64,000 nucleotides of DNA, taken from assembly GCF_009362735.1 (NCBI RefSeq), contig NZ_WHNP01000008.1:62001-126000 (forward strand), given 5' to 3'. Position 1 is the first letter of the stretch. Every line of letters starts with the position of its first letter. The translations under genes were made by a program, and so were the position numbers. The DNA is from Paraburkholderia franconis (GTDB taxonomy: Bacteria > Pseudomonadota > Gammaproteobacteria > Burkholderiales > Burkholderiaceae). Below are positions 1 to 8,700 of this stretch, piece after piece. Under the pieces are notes generated by a model. It did no database searches. It was not told the origin of the DNA and worked only from the letters and a program-made list of their open reading frames with translations.

Positions 1-203
1 AAGCCTTTGGGAAGCGTTGGCTGCGGTCGAGTAATAAAAGGAGGTTTGCATGATATCGTCGGACCAGGACCGGACACGATCTGCGCCTCCGATTTCCCGG
101 GAATGGTCGCAAGCGCTACATCGAAGATCAAGGACACCAGCAATATTGCGAGGCCCAGCAGACGCTGGATTTGATCGGTCGAATTTCTTGTGAGGCGCAC
201 CAT
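1..203 (-). CDS. Small membrane-anchored or secreted protein, partial (runs off left edge)
   Basis: An open frame starts at an ATG (203-201) behind a good ribosome site (GGGAGG about 6 bases upstream on the minus strand) and stays open for 67 codons to the window edge. Residues about 15-33 form one hydrophobic helix (LLGLAILLVSLIFDVALA) after a short basic, polar N-terminus, so it is a signal peptide or membrane anchor; what follows is polar and proline-rich. I do not recognise a family. Codon use is less GC-rich than in the urease genes to the right. The carboxyl end lies outside the window. Confidence 0.45.
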   Translation of the reverse strand, partial: MVRLTRNSTDQIQRLLGLAILLVSLIFDVALATIPGKSEAQIVSGPGPTISCKPPFITRPQPTLPKG

Positions 204-291
204 CTCGTCCTCCCGCTTTCGACTGAACGACGAGTCGACTCATTGAAGGACCTGCGTTCGCAGGCGACCCACCACGGGTAGGAAGTGCGCT

Positions 292-474
292 ATGAGGGAA
301 ACCAGCGATGGTCTACCGCAACCCATGATAGGTCTTACCCGTTACCTGATCAAATTTTTACAGCACCCGCACGTCAGACCTGGCGCGGCAAGACGTCGAG
401 CCATGAAAGCGAAGGCATACATCGAAAGCGCAGAGCGCGAAGCGCGCCTGATAGATGTGCCGATGCCGGACTGA
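292..474 (+). CDS. Short hypothetical ORF (60 aa), weak support
   Basis: The ATG at 292 has a plausible ribosome site (GGTAGGAAG, 277-285). The product is small and basic with no recognisable motif; residues 36-55 could form a helix rich in Ala, Lys and Glu. Nothing nearby gives it a role. It lies in a lower-GC stretch between a partial gene and the 3' end of the urease operon. It may be a gene remnant or chance ORF. Confidence 0.2.
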   Translation: MRETSDGLPQPMIGLTRYLIKFLQHPHVRPGAARRRAMKAKAYIESAEREARLIDVPMPD

Positions 475-808
475 AACGCATCGACGCAGCGTTACAAGAG
501 GTCGGGATGGATACGATGCAGCCGATACACTGCCCGATCAGAAGGCGTGAGGACGACGAATGACAAAATGGCCAGGCGTCCTGATAAGCGCTTGGCCTTC
601 GAAGCAGTTCGGCGCTGTCCGTGCCGGCTGGCAGTTCCGATCAGCCCCCAAGCGGATTCGGAACTGCATCCGATAGTGCGCATCCCACATGCCCGAGGAC
701 GCGGCCCGGTCTGTGAGGTAGCGCAGGCCGAATGTGCGCTATATCACGCAGATTCGTTGCTTTCCCGCACGGTTACAATTCTCTGTCTGCGCTGCGCAGA
801 CTCGCACC
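475..808. other. Intergenic stretch downstream of ureG
   Basis: No convincing gene. A 38-codon frame (ATG 560, stop 674-676) has a purine-rich stretch before it but no recognisable product. At 785-801, 7 bases beyond the ureG stop on the minus strand, is a perfect 7-bp stem with a CTG loop (GTCTGCG/CGCAGAC). It lacks a T-tract, so it may be a 3'-end stabilising hairpin rather than a classical terminator. Confidence 0.4.
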
Positions 809-1450
809 TCAAACCCCCAACAACCCCTTCTTCTCAACAAACGCAATCACCTGGTCCAACCCGTCGAGCGCCTTCAGATTGCACATCACGAACGGCCGCT
901 CGCCGCGCATCTTCTTCGCATCCGACGCCATCACATCGAGATTCGCGCCCACCATCGGCGCGAGATCCGTCTTGTTGATCACGAGCAGGTCCGACTTCGT
1001 GATGCCCGGCCCGCCCTTGCGCGGAATCTTCTCGCCACCCGCGACGTCGATCACGTAGATAGTCAGGTCCGACAGTTCCGGGCTGAACGTCGCGGCCAGA
1101 TTGTCGCCGCCCGATTCGATGAACACGATGTCCGCATCCGGAAAGCGCGTCAGCATGCGATCGACGGCTTCGAGATTGATCGACGCGTCCTCGCGGATGG
1201 CCGTGTGCGGACAGCCGCCCGTCTCCACGCCCATGATGCGCTCGGCGGGCAGCGCGCCCGCCACCGTCAGCAGACGCTGGTCCTCCTTCGTGTAGATGTC
1301 ATTCGTGATCGCGACGAGGTCGTACTTGTCGCGCATCGCCTTGCACAGCATTTCGAGCAGCGTCGTCTTGCCCGAACCGACAGGGCCGCCGACGCCCACG
1401 CGCAGCGGCGGCAGTTTCTTCGTGCGATGCATCGGATGAGGTGCGTTCAT
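809..1450 (-). CDS. ureG: Urease accessory GTPase UreG
   Basis: UreG is the SIMIBI-class GTPase that drives nickel delivery to the urease active site in the UreDFG complex. The 213-residue product has the P-loop [10 protein letters not shown] (21-30), the metal-binding CPH motif (80-82), the conserved [17 protein letters not shown] region (about 112-128) and the guanine motif NKTD (159-162). The length is normal. It is the last gene of ureABCEFG, 26 bases after ureF. The short basic N-terminus lacks the His-rich nickel-storage stretch some UreG proteins carry; UreE carries one here. Confidence 0.97.
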   Translation of the reverse strand: MNAPHPMHRTKKLPPLRVGVGGPVGSGKTTLLEMLCKAMRDKYDLVAITNDIYTKEDQRLLTVAGALPAERIMGVETGGCPHTAIREDASINLEAVDRMLTRFPDADIVFIESGGDNLAATFSPELSDLTIYVIDVAGGEKIPRKGGPGITKSDLLVINKTDLAPMVGANLDVMASDAKKMRGERPFVMCNLKALDGLDQVIAFVEKKGLLGV

Positions 1451-1476
1451 GATTCGATTGAGCGAAAAGCGAAAGG

Positions 1477-2157
1477 CTATGAGCGGAAAAGCCGCGAATA
1501 CTGCGACTCGTGACGCGCCGACAAAATGCCGAGTTGCGGCGCGAACGTGTTGATCTCGTCGGGCGAAGTGGCGAGCGCCTTGCTGACGGCAGCGTCGATT
1601 GGCTCGCGCAGCGCGACGATAATGCGCTGTCCCGCGAGTTGCCCAAGAGGCACGGCCTTCAGCGCGGCTGCCGCCTGGTTCTCGACCCAGCTGAACGCAT
1701 AGGCGGCGAGCGCGGCGTCCGTGGCGGCGTCGTGGGCGAAGGCGGCGAACGCAAATGCCGTCGGTTGCGCGATCGGCGAGATCGATGCGAGCGTCGCGCG
1801 GCGTTCCTTGTCACCCCATTCGAGCGACGCGCACAACTGCCGCAGCGACCAGCCCATCTGTTCCGTCTCGCGACGCAGCTCCGCCGATTCGCGGCTCGCG
1901 AGGAATTCGTGATTGCTCGCCGTCAAAGCATCGGCATCATGCGCGCGCCAGCGTTCGATTTGATGCGCGAGAAACGGCAGTTCGCCGTGCGCGATCACGT
2001 TCGAAAGGCCGCTTTCGATCCACGCGCGTGCGCTGTCGGCGTCCGTGACGAGTCGCGCTTCGATCGCCGCTTCGAGCCCTTGCGAATAGCTGAACGCGCC
2101 GATCGGCAATGCCGGCGACGCCAGATGCAACAGCGCGGTCAGTTCAGCGATGCGCAT
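1477..2157 (-). CDS. ureF: Urease accessory protein UreF
   Basis: UreF works with UreD and UreG as the activation complex that carbamylates and metallates urease. The 226-residue product opens with [20 protein letters not shown], followed by AFSYSQGLE, the classic UreF N-terminus. I chose ATG 2157 because the family begins there; it overlaps the end of ureE by 14 bases, consistent with translational coupling. In-frame ATGs upstream exist but would translate the antisense of the UreE His tail. The protein is all-helical and alanine-rich with no membrane segment. Confidence 0.95.
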   Translation of the reverse strand: MRIAELTALLHLASPALPIGAFSYSQGLEAAIEARLVTDADSARAWIESGLSNVIAHGELPFLAHQIERWRAHDADALTASNHEFLASRESAELRRETEQMGWSLRQLCASLEWGDKERRATLASISPIAQPTAFAFAAFAHDAATDAALAAYAFSWVENQAAAALKAVPLGQLAGQRIIVALREPIDAAVSKALATSPDEINTFAPQLGILSARHESQYSRLFRS

Positions 2158-2785
2158 GATGATGACCATGCCCGTGACCGCACGACGACGAACCGCAATC
2201 GCCGTGATCATGATCGTGCGAATGCGCGTGATCGTGTGCATGCGAGTGATCGTCTGCATGCGCATGCCCGTGATGCTCGCCATACACCTGCTGCGCGATC
2301 GCATAGTCTTCGGCGAACGTCTCGTCGTGACCATGCCGATGCCCGCCGCCATAAGCGCCCGTTTCCGGCTGGAACGGCGTCTCGACATGATCGACGGATG
2401 CGCCCAGACGCTTCAGCATATCGGCGAGCACGGGATCGTATTCGAGCTTCAGATAATCCGTGCCCACTTCGACGGGCGTATGCCGGTTGCCGAGGTGATA
2501 CGCGGCGCGCGTCAGCGTCAGCGCATCGGCGGCGCGCACGATCAGCACGGACTCGGCGGCAGCGACGACGCGCACCAGCGCGCCATCGTCGGCGACGAGC
2601 ACATCGCCGTCGCGCAGCACCGTGCCGCGCGGCAGCACCAGCGCGACGTCTTCGCCGTTGTCGAGCGTGGCGGCAAGACGGCTCTTGCAACGTGCGTCGA
2701 ATGCGAGCGTCAGCGTCGGCGCGCGCTTGATCAGGACGGGCGCGAGTTTGATATGGGCGCCCAGCAGCTTGTCGATCGTCCTCAT
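2144..2785 (-). CDS. ureE: Urease nickel metallochaperone UreE with long His tail
   Basis: UreE is a cytosolic nickel carrier that hands Ni2+ to UreG/urease. Residues 1-145 form the peptide-binding and metal-binding domains, with the conserved [11 protein letters not shown] region at 96-106. From about 149 to the end (213) the protein is a histidine-rich tail with 21 His, mostly as alternating H-D, H-A and H-G pairs, plus two Cys (197, 202). Such tails bind several nickel ions. Start ATG 2785 is 1 base after the ureC stop, so translation is probably coupled. Confidence 0.95.
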   Translation of the reverse strand: MRTIDKLLGAHIKLAPVLIKRAPTLTLAFDARCKSRLAATLDNGEDVALVLPRGTVLRDGDVLVADDGALVRVVAAAESVLIVRAADALTLTRAAYHLGNRHTPVEVGTDYLKLEYDPVLADMLKRLGASVDHVETPFQPETGAYGGGHRHGHDETFAEDYAIAQQVYGEHHGHAHADDHSHAHDHAHSHDHDHGDCGSSSCGHGHGHHHAHR

Positions 2786-2786
2786 G

Positions 2787-4493
2787 TCAGAACAGGAAAT
2801 AGCGTTGCGCCATCGGCAGGACTGTTGCGGGCTCGCAGGTCAGCAACTGTCCGTCGCCGATTACCTGATACGTCTCGGGATCGACGCTGATCGACGGCTG
2901 CCACGCGTTGTGGATCATGTGCGCCTTCGTCACGTTGCGGCAGTTCTTCACTGCAACGATACGCTTGCTAAGGCCATAGCGCCCGGCGATGTCCGCATCG
3001 AGCGCCATCTGCGATACGAACGTCAGCGACGTGCGCGCCAATGCGCCGCCGCGCGTGCCGAACATCTCGCGATAATGCACGGGCTGCGGCGTCGGAATCG
3101 ACGCATTCGGGTCGCCCATCTGCGCCATCGCGATCATGCCGCCCTTCAGGATCAGCGCGGGCTTGATGCCGAAGAACGCGGGCTCCCACAAGACGATGTC
3201 GGCCCATTTGCCCGGCTCGATCGAACCGACTTCATGCGCGATGCCATGCGTGAGCGCCGGGTTGATCGTGTACTTCGCGACATAGCGCTTCGCGCGGAAG
3301 TTGTCGTTGCGTGTACTGTCTTCGGGCAGCGCGCCGCGCTGCACCTTCATCTTGTGCGCGGTCTGCCACGTGCGGATGATCACTTCGCCCACACGTCCCA
3401 TCGCCTGCGAATCGGAAGAGAGCATCGACAGCGCGCCGAGATCGTGAAGGATGTCCTCCGCTGCAATCGTCTCGCGGCGGATGCGCGATTCGGCGAACGC
3501 GATATCTTCCGCAATCGACGGATCGAGGTGATGGCAGACCATCAGCATGTCGAGATGTTCGTCGAGCGTGTTGACGGTATACGGGCGCGTCGGATTCGTC
3601 GATGACGGCAGCACGTTCGCCTCGCCGCAGACCTTGATGATGTCGGGCGCGTGACCGCCGCCTGCGCCTTCCGTGTGATACGTGTGGATCGTGCGGCCCT
3701 TGAACGCGGCGACCGTCGCTTCGACGAAGCCCGCTTCGTTCAGCGTGTCGGTATGGATCGCGACCTGCGTGTCGGTGTCGTCGGCCACCGACAGGCAATT
3801 GTCGATGGCGGCGGGCGTCGTGCCCCAGTCCTCGTGCAGCTTCAGGCCGATTGCACCCGCTGCGATCTGCTCGAGCGCGGGTTGCGGCTGGCTCACGTTG
3901 CCCTTGCCGAGAAAGCCGAGATTCATCGGATAGCCGTCTGCGGCCTGCAGCATGCGCTCGATGTGCCACGGACCCGGCGTGCAGGTCGTCGCGTTCGTGC
4001 CCGTCGCTGGACCCGTGCCGCCGCCGAGCATCGTCGTCACGCCGCTCGCGAGCGCTTCGTCGATCTGTTGCGGGCTGATGAAGTGAATGTGCGTATCGAT
4101 GCCGCCCGCCGTTACGATCATCCCTTCGCCCGCGATCACTTCCGTCGCCGCGCCGATCGCGATCGTCACGCCTGGTTGAATGTCGGGATTGCCCGCCTTG
4201 CCGATCGCAACGATGCGGCCGCCCTTGATGCCGATGTCGGCCTTGACGATGCCCCAGTGATCGAGAATCAGCGCATTCGTAATGACGGTATCGACGACAT
4301 CGGCCGCGACGCGCTGCGACTGGCCCATGCCGTCGCGAATCACCTTGCCGCCGCCGAACTTCACTTCTTCGCCGTAGATCGTGTAGTCGCGTTCGACTTC
4401 GATCAGCAGGTCCGTATCCGCGAGACGCACGCGGTCGCCCGTCGTGGGGCCGAACATTTCCGCGTATGCGCGGCGGCCAATGCGTAGTGTCAT
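2787..4493 (-). CDS. ureC: Urease subunit alpha UreC
   Basis: This is the catalytic subunit that hydrolyses urea to ammonia and carbamate. It is 568 residues, the normal length. All active-site residues are present: nickel ligands H135 and H137 (HIHF), the carbamylated lysine K218 (GLKLHEDWG), H247, H273 and D361, and the mobile-flap C320-H321 (MVCHHLDP). Numbering is one higher than the Klebsiella enzyme. I chose ATG 4493 ([20 protein letters not shown]) rather than an upstream in-frame ATG because the family begins there. It lies 55 bases after ureB. Confidence 0.98.
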   Translation of the reverse strand: MTLRIGRRAYAEMFGPTTGDRVRLADTDLLIEVERDYTIYGEEVKFGGGKVIRDGMGQSQRVAADVVDTVITNALILDHWGIVKADIGIKGGRIVAIGKAGNPDIQPGVTIAIGAATEVIAGEGMIVTAGGIDTHIHFISPQQIDEALASGVTTMLGGGTGPATGTNATTCTPGPWHIERMLQAADGYPMNLGFLGKGNVSQPQPALEQIAAGAIGLKLHEDWGTTPAAIDNCLSVADDTDTQVAIHTDTLNEAGFVEATVAAFKGRTIHTYHTEGAGGGHAPDIIKVCGEANVLPSSTNPTRPYTVNTLDEHLDMLMVCHHLDPSIAEDIAFAESRIRRETIAAEDILHDLGALSMLSSDSQAMGRVGEVIIRTWQTAHKMKVQRGALPEDSTRNDNFRAKRYVAKYTINPALTHGIAHEVGSIEPGKWADIVLWEPAFFGIKPALILKGGMIAMAQMGDPNASIPTPQPVHYREMFGTRGGALARTSLTFVSQMALDADIAGRYGLSKRIVAVKNCRNVTKAHMIHNAWQPSISVDPETYQVIGDGQLLTCEPATVLPMAQRYFLF

Positions 4494-4548
4494 ATCATGA
4501 GGTTCCCGAATATTCCCGCCGTGGCTGCTTGCAGCAGCGGGCAAGAGA

Positions 4549-4854
4549 TCAAAGCTTGCCCATCACCTTGCCGTTGAAGCCATAGACGACGCGATCGCCC
4601 GCCAACGCGACGAGTTCGACGGTGCGCTCCTGGCCCGGCTCGAAGCGCACGGCGGTGCCCGCCGCGATGTTCAGACGAAAGCCGCGCGCGGCTTCGCGAT
4701 CGAACGACAGCGCCGCGTTCACCTCGTAGAAGTGATAGTGCGAGCCGACCTGCACGGGGCGGTCGCCCGTGTTCGATACCGTGAGCGTGACGGTCGCGCG
4801 GCCCGCGTTGAGTTCGTGCTCGCCGTCGTCGGTAATCAGTTCGCCTGGGATCAT
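4549..4854 (-). CDS. ureB: Urease subunit beta UreB
   Basis: A small structural subunit of the (UreABC)3 urease. The 101-residue product starts MIPGELI, the standard beta-subunit opening, and contains the [19 protein letters not shown] signature (26-44). It is a separate gene from ureA, as in most proteobacteria, not a gamma-beta fusion. It lies 12 bases after ureA and 55 bases before ureC. Confidence 0.97.
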   Translation of the reverse strand: MIPGELITDDGEHELNAGRATVTLTVSNTGDRPVQVGSHYHFYEVNAALSFDREAARGFRLNIAAGTAVRFEPGQERTVELVALAGDRVVYGFNGKVMGKL

Positions 4855-4866
4855 GAGCGCGCCTCG

Positions 4867-5169
4867 TCACGCAATCGGGTGATGGACGGTCACGAGCTTC
4901 GTGCCGTCGGGGAAGGTGGCTTCGACCTGGATGTCGGGGATCATCTCGGGCACGCCCTCCATCACATCGTCGCGCGTGAGGAGCGTGGTGCCGTAGTGCA
5001 TCACTTCCGCAACCGTCTTGCCATCGCGCGCGGCTTCCATCAACGCGGCCGTGATGAACGCAACGGTCTCCGGATAGTTGAGCTTGAGGCCGCGTGCGCG
5101 GCGCCGCTCCGCGAGCAATGCGGCCGTGAAGATCAGGAGTTTGTCTCTTTCGCGTGGAGTCAGCTTCAT
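4867..5169 (-). CDS. ureA: Urease subunit gamma UreA
   Basis: The smallest urease subunit, 100 residues, starting [20 protein letters not shown] and ending with the KLVTVHHPI motif. It is full length with all conserved blocks ([23 protein letters not shown]). It begins 73 bases downstream of the orphan binding-protein gene on the same strand, so the two are probably co-transcribed from the sigma-54-type promoter at 6150-6165. Confidence 0.97.
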   Translation of the reverse strand: MKLTPRERDKLLIFTAALLAERRRARGLKLNYPETVAFITAALMEAARDGKTVAEVMHYGTTLLTRDDVMEGVPEMIPDIQVEATFPDGTKLVTVHHPIA

Positions 5170-5242
5170 CGCGTTCGTTGTGTCTCGTTGTATCGCTTCA
5201 TATCATGGGCCTTGACGATACCAGCTTCAACCGACGCCGCGC

Positions 5243-6046
5243 TTACAGATCGGCGGGCAACGTCGTGCCGAACCACTTCTTCGACATCGCATTGAGCGTG
5301 CCGTCGTGCTTCGCCTGCGCGATCGCGGCATCGACTTTTTGTTGCAGGCGCGGCTCGTTCTTGTTGAGGCCCACAAAGCACGGCGAGTTCTTGATCACGA
5401 ACTTCGGCTCCGGGCGGCGCGGCGGGTTCTTCGCGAGAATCGTCGCGGCGACGATGTTGCCTGCCGCGATCAGCTGGACCTGGCCGGACAGGAACGCGGA
5501 GATCGTCGCGTTGTTGTCTTCGAAGCGCTTGATCGTCGCGTTCGGCGCCATCTGCGTGAGCGCGATCTCTTCGAGCGCGCCGCGCGTCGCGCCGACCGTT
5601 TTGCCCGTCAGATCGGCGGGGCCGCTCACCTTGATGTCGGCGGGACCGAACACGCCCTGGTAGTAAGGCGCGTAGGCCGTCGAAAAGTCGATCACCTTCT
5701 CGCGCTCGGGCGTCTTGCCCAGCGACGAGATCACGAGATCGACCTTGTTGGTTTGCAGATATGGAATGCGGTTCGCGCTGTTGACGGGCACGAGCTCGAG
5801 CTTCACGTTCATCGACTTCGCGAGCAGCGTCGCCGTGTCGATGTCATAGCCTTGCGGCTTCAGATCGGGGCCGACCGAGCCGAACGGCGGATAGTCCTCC
5901 GGCACCGCGACCTTCAGGACGCCGGCCTTCGTGATGTTGTCAAGCGCGTCGGCGTGTGCGACGGGCGCGGCGAGCGCGAGGAGCGGTGAGAGCAGCAGGG
6001 CGGCGAGCCACGCGCGGCGCGGGCGATGAGCGGTCGTTCGGATCAT
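5243..6046 (-). CDS. Family-3 (polar amino acid type) ABC substrate-binding protein, orphan in the urease operon
   Basis: A periplasmic solute-binding protein of the SBP_bac_3 fold (267 aa). The signal peptide is residues 1-31 (arginine-rich N-region, LAALLLSPLLALAAPVAHA, cleavage after AHA). The mature part starts with a typical LKVAVPEDYPPFG lobe and contains NKVDLVISSLGKTPEREKVI, the usual family signature. No permease or ATPase of the polar-amino-acid type is nearby; the only importer genes here are urtABCDE, whose own receptor (UrtA) is of another family. It lies between ureD and ureA with its own sigma-54-type promoter. The ligand is unknown; an amino acid or other nitrogen compound is the likely class. 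Start ATG 6046 gives a proper signal peptide. Confidence 0.85.
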   Translation of the reverse strand: MIRTTAHRPRRAWLAALLLSPLLALAAPVAHADALDNITKAGVLKVAVPEDYPPFGSVGPDLKPQGYDIDTATLLAKSMNVKLELVPVNSANRIPYLQTNKVDLVISSLGKTPEREKVIDFSTAYAPYYQGVFGPADIKVSGPADLTGKTVGATRGALEEIALTQMAPNATIKRFEDNNATISAFLSGQVQLIAAGNIVAATILAKNPPRRPEPKFVIKNSPCFVGLNKNEPRLQQKVDAAIAQAKHDGTLNAMSKKWFGTTLPADL

Positions 6047-6149
6047 GATGGCGATAGTCTTCTGGCGTGTGGTTTTTGGCGGGCTCGGTTGGCGTGCTTG
6101 CGTGCTTGCGCGTGCCGGCGGATATACGGCATCGCGCGGCGCCAATAAC

Positions 6150-6165
6150 AGCAAGGGCTATGCCA
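6150..6165 (-). promoter_or_regulatory. Sigma-54-type promoter before the orphan binding protein and ureABCEFG
   Basis: On the minus strand the sequence reads TGGCATAGCCCTTGCT. The -24 GG (6164-6163) and -12 GC (6152-6151) are exactly 10 bases apart, and 10 of the 11 consensus positions in TGGCAC-N5-TTGCW match. Transcription would start near 6139, about 93 bases before the ATG at 6046. Sigma-54 promoters need an activator; an NtrC-like site lies upstream at 6217-6233. Confidence 0.7.
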
Positions 6166-6216
6166 TGCGGCTGCCATATGGATGCCGCGCAGTTTGCCGC
6201 GCTTCGCGCATGGGCC

Positions 6217-6233
6217 TGCACCAGATGGAAGCA
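6217..6233. promoter_or_regulatory. Candidate NtrC binding site
   Basis: TGCACC-AGATG-GAAGCA matches the NtrC dyad TGCACC-N5-GGTGCA at 10 of 12 positions. Its centre is about 85 bases upstream of the predicted start of the sigma-54-type promoter, the usual enhancer distance. A weaker copy (GGTGCG half-site at 6251-6256) is centred near -108. Confidence 0.5.
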
Positions 6234-6270
6234 CATCGACGCTCGAAGATGGTGCGTCGGAGAGATTCGC

Positions 6271-7152
6271 TCAGGTCGTCCAGAGACGCAGCGGCACGGC
6301 ATCGACGCGATGGACGATGGGACGCAACTGCATCCAGCATTGAATCAACGCATGCTGGAGCGTTTCCATCGATCTCGCGACGCCACGCACGATCATCACG
6401 CCGGGGCGCACGCACGAAGCGGCCGCGCGGATGGTGTCGTCGAAGGGCAGTTGTGCGGTGAGCGTTTCGGCGAGCGCGTCATCGCATTGCGGGCTGATCG
6501 CCCACATCGTGCCGAACGCGGGAAAACGCGCGAGCCCTTGCGGCGCATCGCGCAACGGGTCGCTGGCGGCGAGCCTGGCGCGTTCGAACCACAGCGGTTC
6601 GCCGTCGGCACCGACGATGCGCGATACCGCGCGCACATGGCCTGCCGACCAGGTTTCGCCTGCCGCCTGCCTGCCGAGCTGCGTCGCGTCCCAGCCGAGC
6701 GCGGTCGCGCCTTCGTCGAGTGTCAGCGAGAAGTCGAGCGAAGCGTTTGCGTGATCGAAGACGATGTTGTTCTGTGGCAGCCAGTCGAGCTTTGCATTCG
6801 CGCCGACATGTATCGCGATGTGCTGTTGCGCGGCCCGTCCGTTGGACTTGTACCACTTGGTTGCGCCGGGCGTCGTGAGCACGGCGTGAGTGTCGGCGTC
6901 GAGTCGTATGTCGATATCGAGCCGGTCGCCGCCCGCGACGCCGCCAGGGGGATGCACGATCACGGCGTGACAGACGGACGGCCCTTCGGGATAGAGCGGA
7001 CGTTGCAGCCGCAGCGGTCCTTCATGCCGGCGATGGGCGAGCGTCGTGCGGCTGCCGTGTCTGACGAAGCCGAGTTCGAGCCGCGCGCGCCATTGGGCGT
7101 GCGAGGGATCGTCGATGGTGGCGAGCGTGGCGTGGTGTTCGTGCAGCGACAT
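6271..7152 (-). CDS. ureD: Urease accessory protein UreD
   Basis: UreD (UreH) is the scaffold that binds apo-urease and recruits UreF and UreG for nickel insertion. The 293-residue product has the family blocks [10 protein letters not shown] (67-76), [11 protein letters not shown] (93-103) and the LPQNNIVFD region (124-132). The start ATG 7152 lies 33 bases after urtE on the same strand, so ureD is probably read from the urt operon. It is separated from ureA by 1.1 kb holding the orphan binding protein, unlike the tight ureDABC order common elsewhere. Confidence 0.94.
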   Translation of the reverse strand: MSLHEHHATLATIDDPSHAQWRARLELGFVRHGSRTTLAHRRHEGPLRLQRPLYPEGPSVCHAVIVHPPGGVAGGDRLDIDIRLDADTHAVLTTPGATKWYKSNGRAAQQHIAIHVGANAKLDWLPQNNIVFDHANASLDFSLTLDEGATALGWDATQLGRQAAGETWSAGHVRAVSRIVGADGEPLWFERARLAASDPLRDAPQGLARFPAFGTMWAISPQCDDALAETLTAQLPFDDTIRAAASCVRPGVMIVRGVARSMETLQHALIQCWMQLRPIVHRVDAVPLRLWTT

Positions 7153-7185
7153 GCGGCGAGAATAGCAGCTAAGCGGTCATTGCCG

Positions 7186-7878
7186 TTATACCGCGATCAG
7201 GCTGCGCACGCCGTCGCGATCCATGTCGACGCCTTCGCCGCCCGCGACGATTTCGCCTCGGCTCATCACCCAGTAGCGGTCGGCGATCGCTTTGGCGAAG
7301 TCGTAGTACTGCTCGACGAGCAGTACCGTGAGGCCCATTTCCTCGACGAGTTGCCGCAATGTTCTTCCGATGTCCTGGATGATCGACGGTTGGATGCCTT
7401 CCGTTGGTTCATCGAGGATCAGCAGTTGCGGTTCGCTCATCAACGCCCGGCCGATGGCCAGTTGTTGTTGCTGGCCACCGGACAGGTCGCCGCCTCGCCG
7501 TGCTCTCATGTCTTTGAGCACCGGGAAGAGGCTGTAGATTCTGTCCGGAATCTTCTTTGGGGCTTTTCTGCTGGCTGCGCCGACCAGCAGATTTTCCTCG
7601 ACTGTCAGTCGCGGGAAGATGTCTCTGCCTTGCGGGACGTAGGCGAGCCCTTGCGCGACGCGCGCGTGCGCGGCGAGTTTCGTGATCGGCGCGCCGCGCC
7701 ATGTGATTTCGCCCGTTTTTGTTGGGACTACGCCCATCAGGCATCGCAGCAGCGTCGTCTTGCCGACGCCGTTTCGTCCCAGAAGGACGGTGAGCTTGCC
7801 GTCGGGTACTGTGAGCTTTACGTCTCTCAGGATGTGGCTGCCGCCGTAGTACTGGTTCAGGTTTTCTACTTCGAGCAT
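7186..7878 (-). CDS. urtE: Urea ABC transporter ATP-binding protein UrtE
   Basis: The second ATPase of the urea importer, LivF-like, 230 residues. It has Walker A GRNGVGKT (34-41), signature LSGGQQQQ (132-139) and Walker B LLILDEPTEG (152-161). The EPTEGIQPSII stretch is typical of UrtE rather than LivF. I chose ATG 7878 (MLEVENLNQYYGGSHILRDV) with a GAGGAA ribosome site; longer in-frame starts would translate the inverted repeat. It is cut off from urtD by about 820 bases of repeat DNA. Confidence 0.95.
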   Translation of the reverse strand: MLEVENLNQYYGGSHILRDVKLTVPDGKLTVLLGRNGVGKTTLLRCLMGVVPTKTGEITWRGAPITKLAAHARVAQGLAYVPQGRDIFPRLTVEENLLVGAASRKAPKKIPDRIYSLFPVLKDMRARRGGDLSGGQQQQLAIGRALMSEPQLLILDEPTEGIQPSIIQDIGRTLRQLVEEMGLTVLLVEQYYDFAKAIADRYWVMSRGEIVAGGEGVDMDRDGVRSLIAV

Positions 7879-7908
7879 TTGGGGTTCCTCTGTTGCCTTC
7901 GGCGTGTG

Positions 7909-8106
7909 GTTTGTGTCTGCGACGACTTTGGCTTTGGTTTTTATGGCTTGCTGCCCGCATCCGCGATGCGCCTCGCGGCGCGGGGGTTGCCCCTGTGCGG
8001 GGCGGCACTCACTTTCTTTGCCGCCGCAAAGAAAGTAAGCAAAGAAAGCGGGCTCACACCGCCAATGCTTGACGTTTACCCACGGGCTCTCAACGTCCCC
8101 ATGCTT
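7909..8106 (+). repeat. Left arm of large inverted repeat
   Basis: This 198-nt arm is the reverse complement of 8438-8635 at 196 of 198 positions with no gaps; only two bases near the inner end differ. It includes a run of nested AAAGAAAG / CTTTCTTT patterns and the GC-rich block GGCGCGGGGGTTGCCCCTG. More diverged homology continues inward to about 8180. The arm starts 31 bases upstream of the urtE ATG. Confidence 0.95.
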
Positions 8107-8437
8107 CATGCAGCAGCGTGCTATCTCATGCGCGTTGCCGGCGCGTTTATTCGAGGCCTCACCTGCCTCATGCACCTGCGTTGCGGCCCGCGACATCGAA
8201 TATCCCACGCCCCTTTGCGGCAAACTGTGTGTAGGCATTCGCGTCGCCCAGGACACCCGCGCTACGCGATGCGGCACAAGTGAGGGCGTTGCCCTGTGCA
8301 ACACAGCAAGCTCCATTCACTACCGACATGCGGCGCTGAAACATTCGATGCCCTTAGCCGTGCCACACGTGCATGAAGCGGGTGAGGCCTTTAGCCAGAA
8401 CGTTGGCAACTAACATAAGCCAGCACACTGCAGCGCG
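8107..8437. other. Spacer between inverted-repeat arms
   Basis: A 331-base centre. Its two ends are diverged continuations of the arms (roughly two thirds identical over about 75 bases without gaps). The middle (about 8180-8360) has no counterpart in the arms and no convincing gene: the frames that cross it enter from the arms and lack a ribosome site. No transposase motifs are seen. Confidence 0.5.
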
Positions 8438-8635
8438 AAGCATGGGGACGCTGAGAGCCCGTGGGTAAAGGTCAAGCATTGGCGGTGTGAGCCCGCTTTC
8501 TTTGCTTACTTTCTTTGCGGCGGCAAAGAAAGTGAGTGCCGCCCCGCACAGGGGCAACCCCCGCGCCGCGAGGCGCATCGCGGATGCGGGCAGCAAGCCA
8601 TAAAAACCAAAGCCAAAGTCGTCGCAGACACAAAC
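8438..8635 (-). repeat. Right arm of large inverted repeat
   Basis: The reverse complement of 7909-8106 (196 of 198 identical). Its outer 54 bases are partly duplicated in tandem just beyond it (8640-8693). It ends 65 bases before the stop codon of urtD. A transcript of urtD into urtE would contain both arms and could fold into a very long hairpin. Confidence 0.95.
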
Positions 8636-8693
8636 CGCAATCGCGGATGCCGGCAGCAAGCCATAAAAACCAAAGCAAAAGCCGTCGCAGACA
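8577..8693 (+). repeat. Tandem duplication at outer end of the right arm
   Basis: Two direct copies, 8577-8630 and 8640-8693, match at 51 of 54 positions with a 63-base period. Each contains GCAAGCCATAAAAACCAAAG and GTCGCAGAC. The second copy stops 7 bases short of the urtD stop codon (8701-8703), so the unit sits directly against the coding region. Confidence 0.9.
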
Positions 8694-8700
8694 AACAAAA

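Noticed and set aside
2158..2388. Upstream extension of UreF
   Set aside because: It would translate the antisense of the His-rich tail of UreE; the family start is the ATG at 2157.
2150..2890. Long open frame antisense to ureE/ureF/ureC
   Set aside because: It overlaps confidently identified urease genes on the other strand; high GC makes such shadow frames common. No ribosome site or domain.
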